64,000 bases of DNA from Corylus avellana (GCF_901000735.1 NC_081542.1:38498571-38562570), one strand, 5' to 3'. Shown: positions 10,705 through 22,233, counted from the stretch's first letter. The notes: a model not told the origin generated them from the letters alone. Program-made: numbers and translations.

Positions 10705-11326
10705 TAAGTCAAGATGTTTAAGAGAAGTTATCTATGCATGTAAGAATATGTCCAGAAAGCTCATTATCAGTTAAGTTTAATCCAACCAAGCTCTCTAAAC
10801 GACAAAGATCAGATGGGATGGGACCTTCTAGTCTATTACTTTGAAGGAACATACGCACCTTCAAGCATGTGCAACCTTCCCACTATAGCTGGAGTTGGTC
10901 CATCCAATGCATTTGTTCGTAGGTTCAAAGTTGTCAAACTACTTAAATTGCCAATATCACTAGGAATGTTGCCCTTAATACTGCAATTAAACATTGAAAA
11001 TCTTCAAAGAGAATTAAGCCTGAGAATGAGTTTTTAACCAATTCTAAGTCGGTGAGTTGTGAAAAATTGGAAATAAAGCTGGGAACTGTTCCACTTAATC
11101 TATGTGCCCCAAGAAATAGCTCTCAAAGATTTGGAAGGAAGAAGCCTATATTTGATGGAAGATGGCCTGAAAGGTTATTCAAAGTTATTGCAATAACTTG
11201 TAGTGTGCATATATTGAAGATTTCAAATGAAATTGGGCCAGCAAAGTTGTTGTTCTCAATATTGAATAGCTCTCTAGGTTTTGTAAATTATCAATTTCAC
11301 CTAAGAGCATTTACAATTGACTCTTC

Positions 11327-11426
11327 NNNNNNNNNNNNNNNNNNNNNNNNNNNNNNNNNNNNNNNNNNNNNNNNNNNNNNNNNNNNNNNNNNNNNNNNNN
11401 NNNNNNNNNNNNNNNNNNNNNNNNNN
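11327..11426. other. Assembly gap of 100 N
   Basis: This is the second gap of exactly 100 N. With the gap at 2465-2564 it encloses the inverted A block completely. Confidence 0.97.
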
Positions 11427-11825
11427 CAGGGGGTTAGGGGTAGCTTTCCAGCCACCCCAAACCGCCCAACGGGGTGGCTCGTGGCCACCCCGTTGGGAGG
11501 TTTGGGGTGGCCGAAAAGCCACCCGTAACCCCCTAGGGGTGGCCGCACCACCGTTGGCCACCCCTTCAATTGTTTTTGTTTCTAGCTTTAATTTTTAAAT
11601 TAAATTAATACAAAATTAATATTTTAAAGTGTGGTGAAAAGAAGCTGACATGGCAAAATGGTGCATTTAGTTGGAATTGATGGCCGTTAAACATTTGGAG
11701 GAAAATGTAACGGTAAGGATTAATTCGACTTTTCAATTGACCCAACGAGTAAAAATTTGACAAAATAAAGTTTAGGAAGTTTTCTGTTTTCACGCGTTGA
11801 CTCTTAAATTTATAAGATATTCACT
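11427..11825. mobile_element. Half of the long-TIR MULE-type element upstream of copy B
   Basis: This is core plus right arm, matching 20695-21030 of the C unit. The left arm is cut off by the gap. It shows the same GGGTGGCC-rich core. Confidence 0.7.
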
Positions 11826-12689
11826 TAATTTTTTCTTTTGTAAATTTTGCATTGAATTCAGGGAAATAATAGTAAGAGAAAAAATTTTGAATTGTTATTT
11901 TTGATACAAGATATGCTGATTTTTTAGTTTACACTATGTTGATTAGTAGTAGGTTATTTTCTAAAAGAATGACAGATTTTCTAAAAATTCAAAAAAAAAA
12001 AAAAAAAAAAAAAAAAGCCTATTAACATTCTTATGTTCAGCTGGAATAAGGTATCAANNNNNNNNNNNNNNNNNNNNNNNNNNNNNTCTATGCCCCCTTA
12101 TTTCTGATTTCAAAGTCTTTGGGTTTAGTGGCTTTGAATGTTCAAGTAGGACTTGGCCTAACTTGGTGCCTTCTTCATATTCTTTCATGGAGAGGGGTCG
12201 CGTGAGGGACCACTTCTGCACCATTTTCAACTTTTGATGAACCCTGCGTCGTTTTTTATTGACTCGCAGAGCCTATCACAAGAGTTTATTTATATTTAAC
12301 TCTCGTCATTCAAAGATCCAAAAAGCTAAAATTATATAATTTTTAAAGTTTATTTTTTACTCTTATCTTATTGGTTTAAAATTAATAAAATAATAATATT
12401 TAATTAAAATAAAAAAATATATAAAGAGTTTGATGTTTGACTCATTTTAAAACTAATTTCTAAATTTAATAAAGTGACATTTTCTCGCCAAATTTAATTT
12501 TTATTTGAAAAGCCAATTGTAAATGCTCTTAGGTGGGACCGTGGAAAATGGTCTTCGTCAACTGTTTTTATTTATTTATATTCCTCTCCCATAAATTGAC
12601 TTCAACGTCTACCACGCACTCACTCACCTTCCTTTTTCCCAAAATCACCATCTTTTTTCCTCTTAATCTTTGCGGATACTGCCATCTCC
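11826..12689 (+). promoter_or_regulatory. Upstream region of copy B (with a 29-N gap)
   Basis: Collinear with the upstream regions of copies A and C. TTTATTTATATT near 12569-12580 is a plausible TATA box, about 110 bp before the first ATG. Bases 12058-12086 are N, next to a poly-A run. No separate gene is visible. Confidence 0.5.
12058..12086. other. Assembly gap of 29 N
   Basis: Short gap beside a poly-A tract. The matching sequence in the C unit (about 21280-21630) is longer than 29 bases. Confidence 0.97.
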
Positions 12690-15600
12690 ATGTACGTCGG
12701 TCTCACCTGTCCGTTGTTGAGTACCACACTTAACCCAAGTACCTCAACCAACATGCGTCCACCATTCACGGATAGAACTCTTTTCCTGTTCCTCCCTTTT
12801 GTGATGGTGTTTTTGGTAAGTTTAGCTAATGCAACGGTTCCCAACATTACCACAGATCAATCAGCTCTTTTTGCCTTAAAAGGTAGTATTTCTTATGATC
12901 CTCACAATATTTTGACAAGCAATTGGTCTAGTAATACCTCTGTTTGTAATTGGATTGGTATCACCTGTGGTTCTAAACATCACCGAGTCACAGCTTTGAA
13001 CCTTTCTAATATGGGCCTTGCTGGCACCATTCCTCCACATATGGGAAATCTTTCATTTCTTGTTAAGCTAAGTGTCACAAACAACAGTTTTCATGGCTCT
13101 ATACCCAACGAGCTGGCTCGACTTTACCTGTTGGAACTATTGGACTTTGGATTCAATGACTTAATTGGAGAAATCCCATCATGGATGGGGTTGTTATCCA
13201 AACTTCAATATTTGTTTCTACATGGTAATGGTTTCAATGGTACTATCCCACCATCTTTATCCAACATATCTTCGTTGGAAATAATTGATCTCGGATATAA
13301 CCAGCTTTCAGGCTTCATATCTTCATCCCTGTTCAACATATCGAGCTTGCAAAGAATTTATCTTATAGAAAACACGCTTTCAGGTCCGTTGCCCTCCATT
13401 ATCTTCAACATGCCTTCACTGCAAGTCATGGACCTCAAATTTAATATGTTTTCTGGTGGACTCTCAATGGACATGTTTGATCATCTTCCTAACTTACAGT
13501 GGCTTCGCTTGTCTCACAATAAGTTCTATGGCAAACTCCCATCCACTTTGTTCAAATGCAAACAACTGCAGACTTTATTCTTGGAGGTTAATAATTTTAC
13601 AGGAAGAGTATCTCCAGAAATTGGAAACTTAACCATGCTTGTAAATTTATCTCTTGGCAAAAACAACTTTCAAGGTATGTTTAATCTTGTTTTAGTTAAT
13701 TATATGGAGTTTTGTGTTTGATGCAATACATTTTGCTTTCTCACTTGTATGTAGAATTAGCTCTTTGAAGTATTGATTAACTTTTACAGTCTACTCACTT
13801 GTATATACAATTCCGACACAATTTGTAGGAAACTTTGACAAACCAGTCTCTAAGAATAACGTGTCGTTTAACCATGTGAGAAGCACATGTTTTTCAATTA
13901 ATGCTATTAAAAAAGCATGTGAAAAACACATTCTATTAAAAAACATGTGCTTCTTACATGCCATAAAACACACAACATTCCTAGAAACTAGAAGACAAAC
14001 TTGTGTACAATTCATTAAAAGCACGTTATTTTTATGAATAATAATACATAAATTGTTCATATTGTGGCAGGTGAAATTCCAAGCGAAATTGGTAATTTAC
14101 AAAACCTAGAGATATTCAATATCGAGAATAACAGCTTTGTTGGCCCAATTCCATATGAAATCTTCAATATCTCTACACTACAAAGCATTGCAATAACTTT
14201 GAATAAGCTCTCAGGCCATCTTCCACCAAATATAGGCATTTTCCTTCCAAATCTTCAAGAACTCTATCTTGGGGCAAATGAATTGAGCGGAACAGTTCCC
14301 AGCTCTATCTCCAATTCATCACAACTCATGGACCTAGAATTGGTTCAAAACTCATTCTCAGGCTTAATTCCTAAAACACTTGGGAATTTAAGGCTGCTCA
14401 AGAGACTCAACTTGGGACAAAATGATTTGACTGTTGGATCGCAAGAATTGAGCTTTTTGATCTCTTCTTTGTCGAATTGCATATATCTCAAAGCATTAAT
14501 TTTATCAGACAATCCACTAAATGACATCATGCCTAATTTCGTTGGAAATCTCTCTAATTCTCTTCGAAGATTTTCAATGTTTAATTGCAGTATTAAGGGC
14601 AGCATTCCTAGTGATATTGGAAATTTAAGTAGCTTGACAGCTTTGAACCTGCGAACAAATGAATTGGATGGACCAATTCCAGCGACAGTGGGAAGGTTGC
14701 ACATGCTTGAAGGTTTGTTCCTTCAAAGTAATAGACTAGAAGGTCCCATCCCATCTGATCTTTGTCGTTTAGAGAGCTTGTTTGAATTAAACTTAGCTGG
14801 TAATGAGCTTTCTGGACATATTCCTATATGCATGGATAATCTAACTTCTCTAAGACATCTCTACTTAGGCTTCAACCAATTAACTTCTACTGTTCCCATG
14901 AGCTTGTGGAGTCTAACATACCTCTTGGAGGTCAACCTCTCATCAAATTCTCTAAGTGGCTCTCTCACATTAATGAATATTGGAAATATGAAGGTCTTGA
15001 CAAAATTGGATTTATCAAGAAATGAGTTGTCAGGCGGTATTCCAATAACAATTAATGGCCTTAAAGATCTAGTTCACCTCTCATTTGCAAACAATCGATT
15101 AGAAGGCTCAATTCCTGAATCATTTGGTGAATTAGTAAGCTTGGAGTACTTGGATCTTTCGAGTAATAATTTAGCTGGAGAGATTCCAAAGTCCTTAGAA
15201 GTTCTCCAATATCTCAAATATTTGAACGTATCTTTTAACAAACTACAAGGAGAAATTCCTTCAGGCGGACCATTCATAAACTTTTCGGCTGCATCATTTA
15301 TGTCAAACAAGGCACTTTGTGGTGCTTCCAGACTACAAGTTCCCCCATGTAAAGAAGGTGCTCCTCGACCAAAAAAGGCTACAACAATTCGTGCACTAAA
15401 GTATGTATTATTGGCAATTGGGTTAACAATACTTGTAGTGGCCTTTTTATTAGCTTGGATAAGATGTCAAAAAAGGATTGTCAAATTTCCAGTTGAGGAA
15501 GAGTCGTTACTTGTAACAACATGGAGAAGAATTTCTCACCAAGAACTTCTACAAGCAACAAAAGGATTCAATTCAAACAACTTAGTTGGTGAAGGGAGTT

Positions 15601-16556
15601 TTGGGTCCGTATATAAAGGAACACTATTAGATGGGATGAATGTTGCAATAAAAGTTTTAAACTTGAAAGTAGAAGGGGCATTCAAGAGTTTTAATGCAGA
15701 GTGTGAAGTATTATGCAATATTCGTCATCGAAATCTAATCAAAATCATAAGTGTTTGCAGTTGCATCGACTTCAAAGCCCTTATATTGGAATACATACCT
15801 AATGGAAACCTAGAGAAGTGGTTGTATTCTCACAACCACTATTTGAGTATCTTACAAAGGCTAAATATAATGATCGATGTAGCGTGGGCATTAGAATACC
15901 TTCATCATGGTTATTCAACACCCATTGTTCATTGTGATTTGAAGCCTAACAATATCTTGTTAGATGAAGATATGGTTGCACATGTCACTGATTTTGGCAC
16001 GGCCAAGCTCTTAGGTGATGGAGACTCGATGAAGAGAACTATGACTCTCGCTACCATTGGTTATATGGCACCAGGTGAGTTTTTAATTTTTATTGTACCT
16101 AGACACAAAATTATGGTCTTTTTGTAGAATGTTGTTCTTAACATTTTTTTTTTTCACTGTTGCCGAGTATAAAAGCATATTCTTATGACAAATTGTAATT
16201 TACATGTAGAGTATGGATTGGAAGGAATTGTTTCTACAAGAGGCGATGTTTATAGTTATGGTATTGTAATGATGGAAACATTCACAAGAAAGAAGCCCAC
16301 AGATGACATGTTTGCTGGAGAAATGAGCTTAAAGCGTTGGGTAGAGGATTTGTTACCTCTTTCAGAAATTGAAGTTGTGGATGCCAATTTGGGAGGAACC
16401 GAAGGACATTCTGCTATGGATTGTATATCATCCATCATGCGATTAGCTTTGGATTGTTGTGCAGAGTCACCTGGACAGAGGATTGATATGAAAAATGTTT
16501 CAATCACACTCAACAAGGTCAAATTCAAGTTTCTACAAGATGTTAGAGGAGTCTAA
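12690..16556 (+). CDS. LRR-XII receptor-like Ser/Thr kinase copy B (complete)
   Basis: Exons are 12690-13674, 14071-16074 and 16210-16556, giving 1111 residues from the first ATG, or 1090 from the in-frame ATG at 12753 just before the signal peptide. The Met directly before DRTLF in A and C is Thr here. Approximate order: signal peptide 22-48, LRR N-cap with paired cysteines 50-90, LRRs 95-750, transmembrane helix 772-793, juxtamembrane RISHQELLQATKGF, kinase 830-1105. The kinase has GEGSFG, AIKVL, a non-RD loop HCDLKPNN, DFGTAK, MAPEYG and GDVYSYG. The family recognises microbial or endogenous peptides at the plasma membrane and works with SERK-type co-receptors; the ligand here is unknown. 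The last intron splits the APE glutamate codon, as is usual in subfamily XII. The first intron, inside the LRR region, is an addition. All frames are open, so this is the best candidate for a working gene in the cluster. Confidence 0.93.
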
Positions 16557-18399
16557 TGTGACATCGTGGTGAAGTTTGTTTACACATCTTTCATGTTTGT
16601 GCTTTTCTAAATAATCTAACAGCCATGCAACCGATGCATTTACAAAAAGGTATAGTTGATTATTGGTCTTCCTTATGAATTGTAATAAGATCTAATTGAA
16701 AATAAGTGAAGCTCACTATCACAATGTCAGATTTGTGTTTTAATTATTATTCACCACTCCATTTCTAATTCATCCAAATCCAACACTGATTTTCATAGCT
16801 CTCCTTAGTAGCTCCGCCACATAAGGATTGAGATTTTGTGGAATACTTAAGATATTCCATTCTTTGGATCATTTATTTAAGATGAATGTCCTATATGGAG
16901 ACCCCAAAAAAAAAAAAAAAAAAAAAAAAAGAGAGTTGCTTTCAGTGCAAGCAGTGGTTGTTGGGGTGGCCAAATCACATTTGTGGTAAAAAAGGTTCAA
17001 ATACCCTCAAACTGGCCATTGGATCGACTGAATTGCCCTCTTTGGCTAAGAGGTGGTTCAACTACCTAACGGCATCCTTTTAGTGAAAATGCACTTGAAT
17101 CTCAATAGTTGGTTGGACTTATAGGCTGTCGGACTGTCAGGCCATTGAGCCTGGGATCTGTAAATTCTAGTAAAGTATGAAACCTTCATTGAACTGGCCG
17201 GCAGTGTCCAAATAAAAAGGTTTCTCAATTATGCTTCCTAGGTATTTTATTCTGTTGGGTGTTCACAAGACAAGTGGCACATTGTAACATTTCACCCAAA
17301 CTGGGATACTTGCAGAGCTGCTGTTAGAGAGATGCATGCCAGGTTGTCATTTCCTAAGAACCATGAGCGTCCCGGCTTATATGGGAACTGGTAAGGAGCA
17401 TTTCCGAGAATGGTAAGATAAGTTTCCTCATCCCTCATCTTGAAAGTGTAAAAACCATTCTCTAGAAGCATGTTACTTCCAATTCTTGAATGCCCAATCT
17501 TTCAATAAGTGAAAATGAAGTGTTTTATCCATGAAGTATCCCACCAAAGCATTCTTCCATTGGCTATATATGCCCCCCTGTAAAACTCACTCTCTTCATT
17601 TTCTGTTTCTCTCACTGAGGATCATAAAAATCAGACGACCTGTTTCTTCATTTTCCGTTTTTCTTACTCTCTTCATTTTCAGTATAACTCTCACTCTCTT
17701 CACCCAAATCAATCTGACCTCCAGCCAAGCGCCTCACAACCTATACCTCGGTGTCGCTTTCAGCTCCATCGCCCACTTCTCCGCCGACCTCGGACCTCCA
17801 ACCAACTCACCTGTCACTTGCTTTGTTACCACTCTCTCTCTCTCTCTCTCTCTCTCAAAGATTTGATATCTTTCAATTGGATATTTCTTTTCTGCTTCAA
17901 AGATTTGAACATTGACAAAGTGAATGGAAGTGGTTGCTCTAAAACCAATTAAAAAAAATGATATTTAGTTAAAGTAGAGAAATATTTAGAGAGTTTTTTA
18001 TTTGATGCTTATTAAAAGTGATTACCTAAATAACTAAAGTAAAATTTTTAGCTAAACTTTGAGGAGCTCGTTGGGATAATGCTCTAAGTCTTGCGTTTAG
18101 TTTAGTGACTTTGAATTATCAAGAGGTATGACTAATTTCTTTCCTATTGGTCCAGTTGGGCTGTCATCATTTTCGAAGAGAGTTCATCATTAGGGAACTA
18201 AAGTCCAATTACAAAACGATTAAATAACTTAAATTTCGTTGTCTAGAGGAAGATCACGAGGAAATATAAGCGGAAATGCTATCAGTGGCCCAGTGAGGGT
18301 GCTAATTGTCCGCCCCTGCTCCGTTTTTTTTGACTCCCGTCGATTACAAAATCTGCATTAGGTGGGAAATGATCTTCTTCCAACGACTTTTATTTATTT
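16557..18399. other. 3' flank of copy B and spacer
   Basis: Bases 16557-17813 repeat the flank of copy 0. Compared with 1150-1475, about 330 bp of the O-fucosyltransferase-like segment is deleted near 16741. A reading frame around 17695-17820 (contains NLYLGVAF) is conserved with 2340-2464; I do not recognise it. A (CT)n tract lies at 17832-17856. Bases 17930-18095 resemble a diverged copy of the element found in the receptor promoters. No complete gene is visible. Confidence 0.6.
17832..17856. repeat. (CT)n microsatellite
   Basis: About 12 CT units at the end of the conserved short reading frame. Confidence 0.95.
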
Positions 18400-19580
18400 A
18401 TTTTTTTCATTCCTTCTCTCCTAGAAATTGACTTCAAAGTCTAAGTCCACTCATGCACCTTCCTTTTTCCCAAAATCGCCATCTGTTTTCCCTCTTAAAT
18501 CTTCGCGATCTCACCTGTCCGTTGTTGAGTAGCACACTAAGTCACTAACCCAAGTACCTCAACCAACATGCGAGCACCATTCATGGATAGAACTCTTCTC
18601 CTGTTCCTGCTTTTTGTGATGGTGTTTTTAGTAAGTTTCCACTACAAAAATTGAATAATTTTTTGACTAAAGGTTTCTGACGTGTTAATGGTATTAATCA
18701 GAAAAGTAAAAATTTAACTTTAGCTGGAGAGATTCCAAAGTTATTAGAAGTAATTCAGTATCTCAAATATTTGAACGTGTCTTTTAACATACTACAAGGA
18801 CAAATTCCTTAAGGAGGACCATTTGTAAACTTCTCGGCTGCATCATTTATGTCAAACAAGGCAATTTGCGGTGCTCTCAGACTGCAAGTTCCCCCATGTA
18901 AAAATGGTGCTTCTCAACCAAAAAATGCTACAACAATGCGTGTACTAAAGTTTGTATTATTGGCAATTGGGTTAACAATACTTGTAGTGGCCTTTGTATT
19001 AGCTAATTGGATAAGATGTCAAAAAAGGAATGTCGGATTTCCAGTTGAGGAAGAGTCGTTACTTGCAACAACATTGAGAAGAATTTCTCACCAAGAACTT
19101 CTACAAGCAACAAAAGGATTCAATGTTAACAACTTAGTTGGTGAAGGGAGTTTTGGGTCAGTATATGTTGAGAAATAATTCCATATTGCCTGTGGACAAG
19201 ATCTTGGGCATGTTTATAAGGAATGAACCCTTTCTTATTGAACCGATTTTATGAGATGAGTTAGGCTCAAGAATTTCTTCACGGTATCAAAGTTTACCAC
19301 AAGACAGATAAGGTCCACACTACTTACCATGTGATAAGGATCGGGAAAAAATACTGGCCTGCACGTGAGGGATGGTGTTGAAGAATAATCTCACATTGGC
19401 TGTGGACAAGACCTTGGGCATGTTTATAAGGAATGTGTAATCCTCTCCCTATAGAACTGGTTTTATGAGATAAGTTAGACCCACTAATTTCCTCAGTATA
19501 TAAAGGAATACTATTAGATGTGACGAATGCTGCAATTAAAGTTTTAAACTTGCTAGTAGAAGGGGAATTCAAGAGTTTTT
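18400..19580 (+). pseudogene. LRR-XII receptor kinase pseudogene upstream of copy C
   Basis: The promoter and signal-peptide part are kept (18400-18640; ATGCGAGCACCATTCATGGA near 18568). They are joined through about 75 bp of foreign sequence starting CACTACAAAAA to the last LRR at 18715, so most of exon 1, intron 1 and most LRR exons are lost. A stop (CCTTAAGG) interrupts the LRR part near 18810. The transmembrane helix (VLLAIGLTILVVAFVLANW) and kinase start (RISHQELLQATKGF, GEGSFGSVY) are readable at 18849-19165, then a TRIM breaks the P-loop. The rest ends at GEFKSF near 19578, the same end point as in the pseudogene at 9118-11320. It cannot encode a receptor. Confidence 0.88.
19166..19495 (+). 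mobile_element. TRIM retroelement (330 bp) inside the receptor pseudogene
   Basis: LTR 1 is 19166-19281 and LTR 2 is 19376-19495; both start TGTTGA and end TTCA or CTCA. The primer-binding site CGGTATCAAAG follows LTR 1, close to the initiator tRNA-Met site TGGTATCAGAG. The purine tract GAGGGATGG precedes LTR 2. The 5-bp target duplication GTATA is intact at 19161-19165 and 19496-19500. It is orthologous to the element at 9201-9535, so the insertion predates duplication of the pseudogene. Confidence 0.9.
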
Positions 19581-20369
19581 ACTTGTAATTAAATTAATTA
19601 ATTTCGAATAAAAAAATAAAAAAAAAGGTTATTAAAAAAAAGTGATCCACCCTGGGTTACCTTGTGACATAGCCAAGGGTCACCCATAACCCACGACTTG
19701 TGACCTTGCATGGGTCACGACCAGACCCACGATGGGGTCTGGCTGTGACCTCGTCGTGGGTCTGTTGACATGTGACCCAATTTTATTATATTTTTTTTAG
19801 GAAATGAAAATTTGAGGGTGTTTTAATATGTTTCATGGCCTTCGTTAGGACTTAAAGTCAAATCCTAACGGATGTGATAGATTGCATCAAATTAGAAGTT
19901 TTAGAGGTAAAATTGAGAATTTTTGAACTTTGGGTGTTATGTCAAAATGCATAGAAGTTCATGGGGCATTTGTGAAATTTTTCCAATCTTTTTCTAGTAA
20001 GATACTTGTATCTTTTTTGCTCTGATTGTTGTTTTTTTGTACAAGATATGATTATTTTTTTTAGTTTATGTTATTGTTTAATTAGTTTTTTTTTTTTTAA
20101 ATTTTTTTTTCTAATTTCTAATTTTTATTATTTTTAATTTTTTATGCATAATGCACATTGTTCACGTGCTTAATTGATGGACAACATTGGCTATCAAGAT
20201 TTCAATGGAAGTGGGATAAGTATACCACAAAAAAGAAGAAGTTATTTTCTATTATATTAGTATTTCTATTTTTCCATTTTTAATCTTTATTATATGAGAT
20301 TCTGTTCTTCCGTTTCCTTCTTTTGTTCTAATTTATATATTATTTTTTAATCAAATTATTTATTTTTTC
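19581..20369. other. Truncated fold-back arm with GGGTC-rich core, then AT-rich spacer
   Basis: Reverse-complement counterpart of about 8023-9117 in the A unit. GGGTC/GACCC strings cluster at 19640-19780 and an arm-like stretch follows to about 19985. The remainder is AT-rich, and the MITE and (TA)n tract of the A unit are absent. No gene is visible. Confidence 0.55.
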
Positions 20370-21030
20370 GGGTAAATATCTTATAAATTCCTGAGTTAGC
20401 GCGTGAAAACTGAAAACTCCCTAAACTTTTTTTTTTCCCTCGAATTTTTACTCTCTAGGTTAATCGAAAAGGCCAATTAACCCCTAACGTTACATTTTTC
20501 ACCAAATGTTTAACGCCCATCAGTCCCAACTAAACGAACCGTTTTGCTATGCCAGTTTTTTTTTTTTTTTTTTTCACCTTACTTTAAAATATTAATTTTG
20601 TATTAATTTAATTTAAAAATTAAATCTAAAAAAAATAAAAAATTGAAGGGGTGGCCAAGGGTGGGGCTGCCAACCTTGGCCACCCCCAAACTAACCTTTT
20701 GGGTGTTGGGGTGGCCGGAAAGCCACCCGTATCCCCCTAGGGGTGGCCGCACCAACGTTGGCCACCCCTTCAATTGTTTTTGTTTCTAGATTTAATTTTT
20801 AAATTAAATTAATAAGAAATTAATATTTTAAAGTGGGGTGAAAAAAAGCTGACATGGCAAAATGGTGCATTTAGTTGGGACTGACCGGTGTTAAACATTT
20901 GGAGGAAAATGTAACGGTAAGGGTTAATTCGACTTTTCGATTGACCCAAGGAGTAAAAATTCAAAAAAATAAAGTTTAGGAAGTTTTCTGTTTTCACGCG
21001 TTTGACTCTTGAATTTATAAGATATTTACT
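20370..21030. mobile_element. Long-TIR MULE-type MITE upstream of copy C
   Basis: It starts GGGTAAATATCTTATAAATT and ends with the inverse GAATTTATAAGATATTTAC. The arms are about 200 bp and the core is rich in GGGTGGCC/GGCCACCC. It is the same insertion as at 7313-8022, here without gaps. It encodes nothing. Confidence 0.78.
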
Positions 21031-22233
21031 TAATTTTTTCTTTTGTAAATTTTACATTAAATTCAATGAAATGATACTGAGAGAAAAAAATTTTGAATTG
21101 TTATTTTTGATACAAGGTATGCCCATTTTTTTGTTTACACTATGTTGATTAGTAGTAGGTTATTTTCTAAAAGAATGACAGATTTTCAAAAAATTCAAAA
21201 TTCAAAATTCAAAATTCAAAAAAAAAAAAAAAAAAAAAAACCTATTAACATTCTTTTGTTCAACTAGAATAAGGTATCAACAATCTCATACTTTTTTAGT
21301 ACACTTCTTTATTTATGTGAGTGTAATAAAAATATTCCTTAAAAAAATTGTTGATAAGGAGAAAGTTCAACTGAAACACAAAGGTTTACCACGTTACTAT
21401 TTAAGAGAAGAAATTATTATACAGTGGAGGGGAATTGGCATTATATTAGATTTTTTATTTATTTATTTATTTATTTTTCAATTCTTGAAGTGCCTTATCC
21501 ATAAACTATCCCACCAAAGCAATATTCTACAACTGGCTTTGCAGAATAGCTATCTTATGCCGCCTTATTTCTGATTTCAAAGTCTTTGGGTTTAGTGGCT
21601 TTGAATGTTCAAGTAGGACTTGGCCTTCTTATGCCCCCTTATTTCTGATTTCAAAGTCTTTGGGTTTAGTGGCTTTGAATGTTCAAGTAGGACTTGGCCT
21701 AACTTGGTGCCTTCTTCATATTCTTTCATGGAGGGGTCGCGTGAGGGACCACTTTTGCACCATTTTCAATTTTTGATGAACCTTGCGTCTTTTTTTATTA
21801 ACCCACGCAACCTATCACAATAGCTTATTTATATTTAACTCTCGTCATTCAAAGAGCCAAAAAGCTAAAATTATATAATTTTTAAAGTTTATTTTTTACT
21901 CTTATCTTATTGGTTTAAAATTAATAAAATAATAATATTTAACTAAAATAGAGAAATGTATAAAGAATTTGATATTTTACTCATTTTAAAAGTAGTTCTC
22001 TAAATTTAATAAAATGACTTTTTCTCGTCAAATTTAATTTTTATTTGAGGAGTCAATTGTAAATGCTCTTAGGTGGGACCGGGGAAAATGGTCTTCGTCA
22101 ACGATTTTTATTTATTTATATTCCTCTCCCATAAATTGACTTCAACGTCTACCACTCACTCACTCACTCACCTTCCTTTTTCCCAAAATCACCATCTTTT
22201 TTCCTCTTAATCTTTGCGGATACTGCCATCTCC
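21031..22233 (+). promoter_or_regulatory. Upstream region of copy C with a 74-bp tandem duplication
   Basis: Collinear with the A and B upstream regions. Bases 21554-21627 are repeated at 21628-21701 (period 74, with CTTATGC starting each unit); A and B have a single unit. A TTTATTTATATT box lies about 110 bp before the first ATG. An (ACTC)n stretch lies near 22152-22170. Confidence 0.6.

Larger units (their letters stand above)
9118..11320 (-). pseudogene. LRR-XII receptor kinase pseudogene beside copy A
   Basis: Read on the minus strand, it starts with promoter-like sequence fused to exon 2 LRR coding sequence near 11306 (exon 1 and intron 1 are gone). An LRR segment with internal deletions follows (one near 11035), then a 234-bp MITE, two tandem 201-bp copies of one LRR segment (10067-10468), the last LRR and the transmembrane helix (9899-9660; VLKYVVLAIGLIILVVAF). 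The kinase start (RISHQELLQATKGF) is broken by a TRIM at 9201-9535 within the P-loop coding sequence. The remainder stops at the equivalent of GEFKSF. Frameshifts and missing parts rule out a full product. The variant ANW in the transmembrane region is shared with the pseudogene at 18400-19580, so both come from one ancestor. Confidence 0.88.

Noticed and set aside
14064..16127. Stand-alone 687-residue kinase gene
   Set aside because: The apparent start is a GTG inside the intron 1 acceptor and the end lies in intron 2. It is exon 2 of copy B; the same applies to the similar frames in copies A and C.
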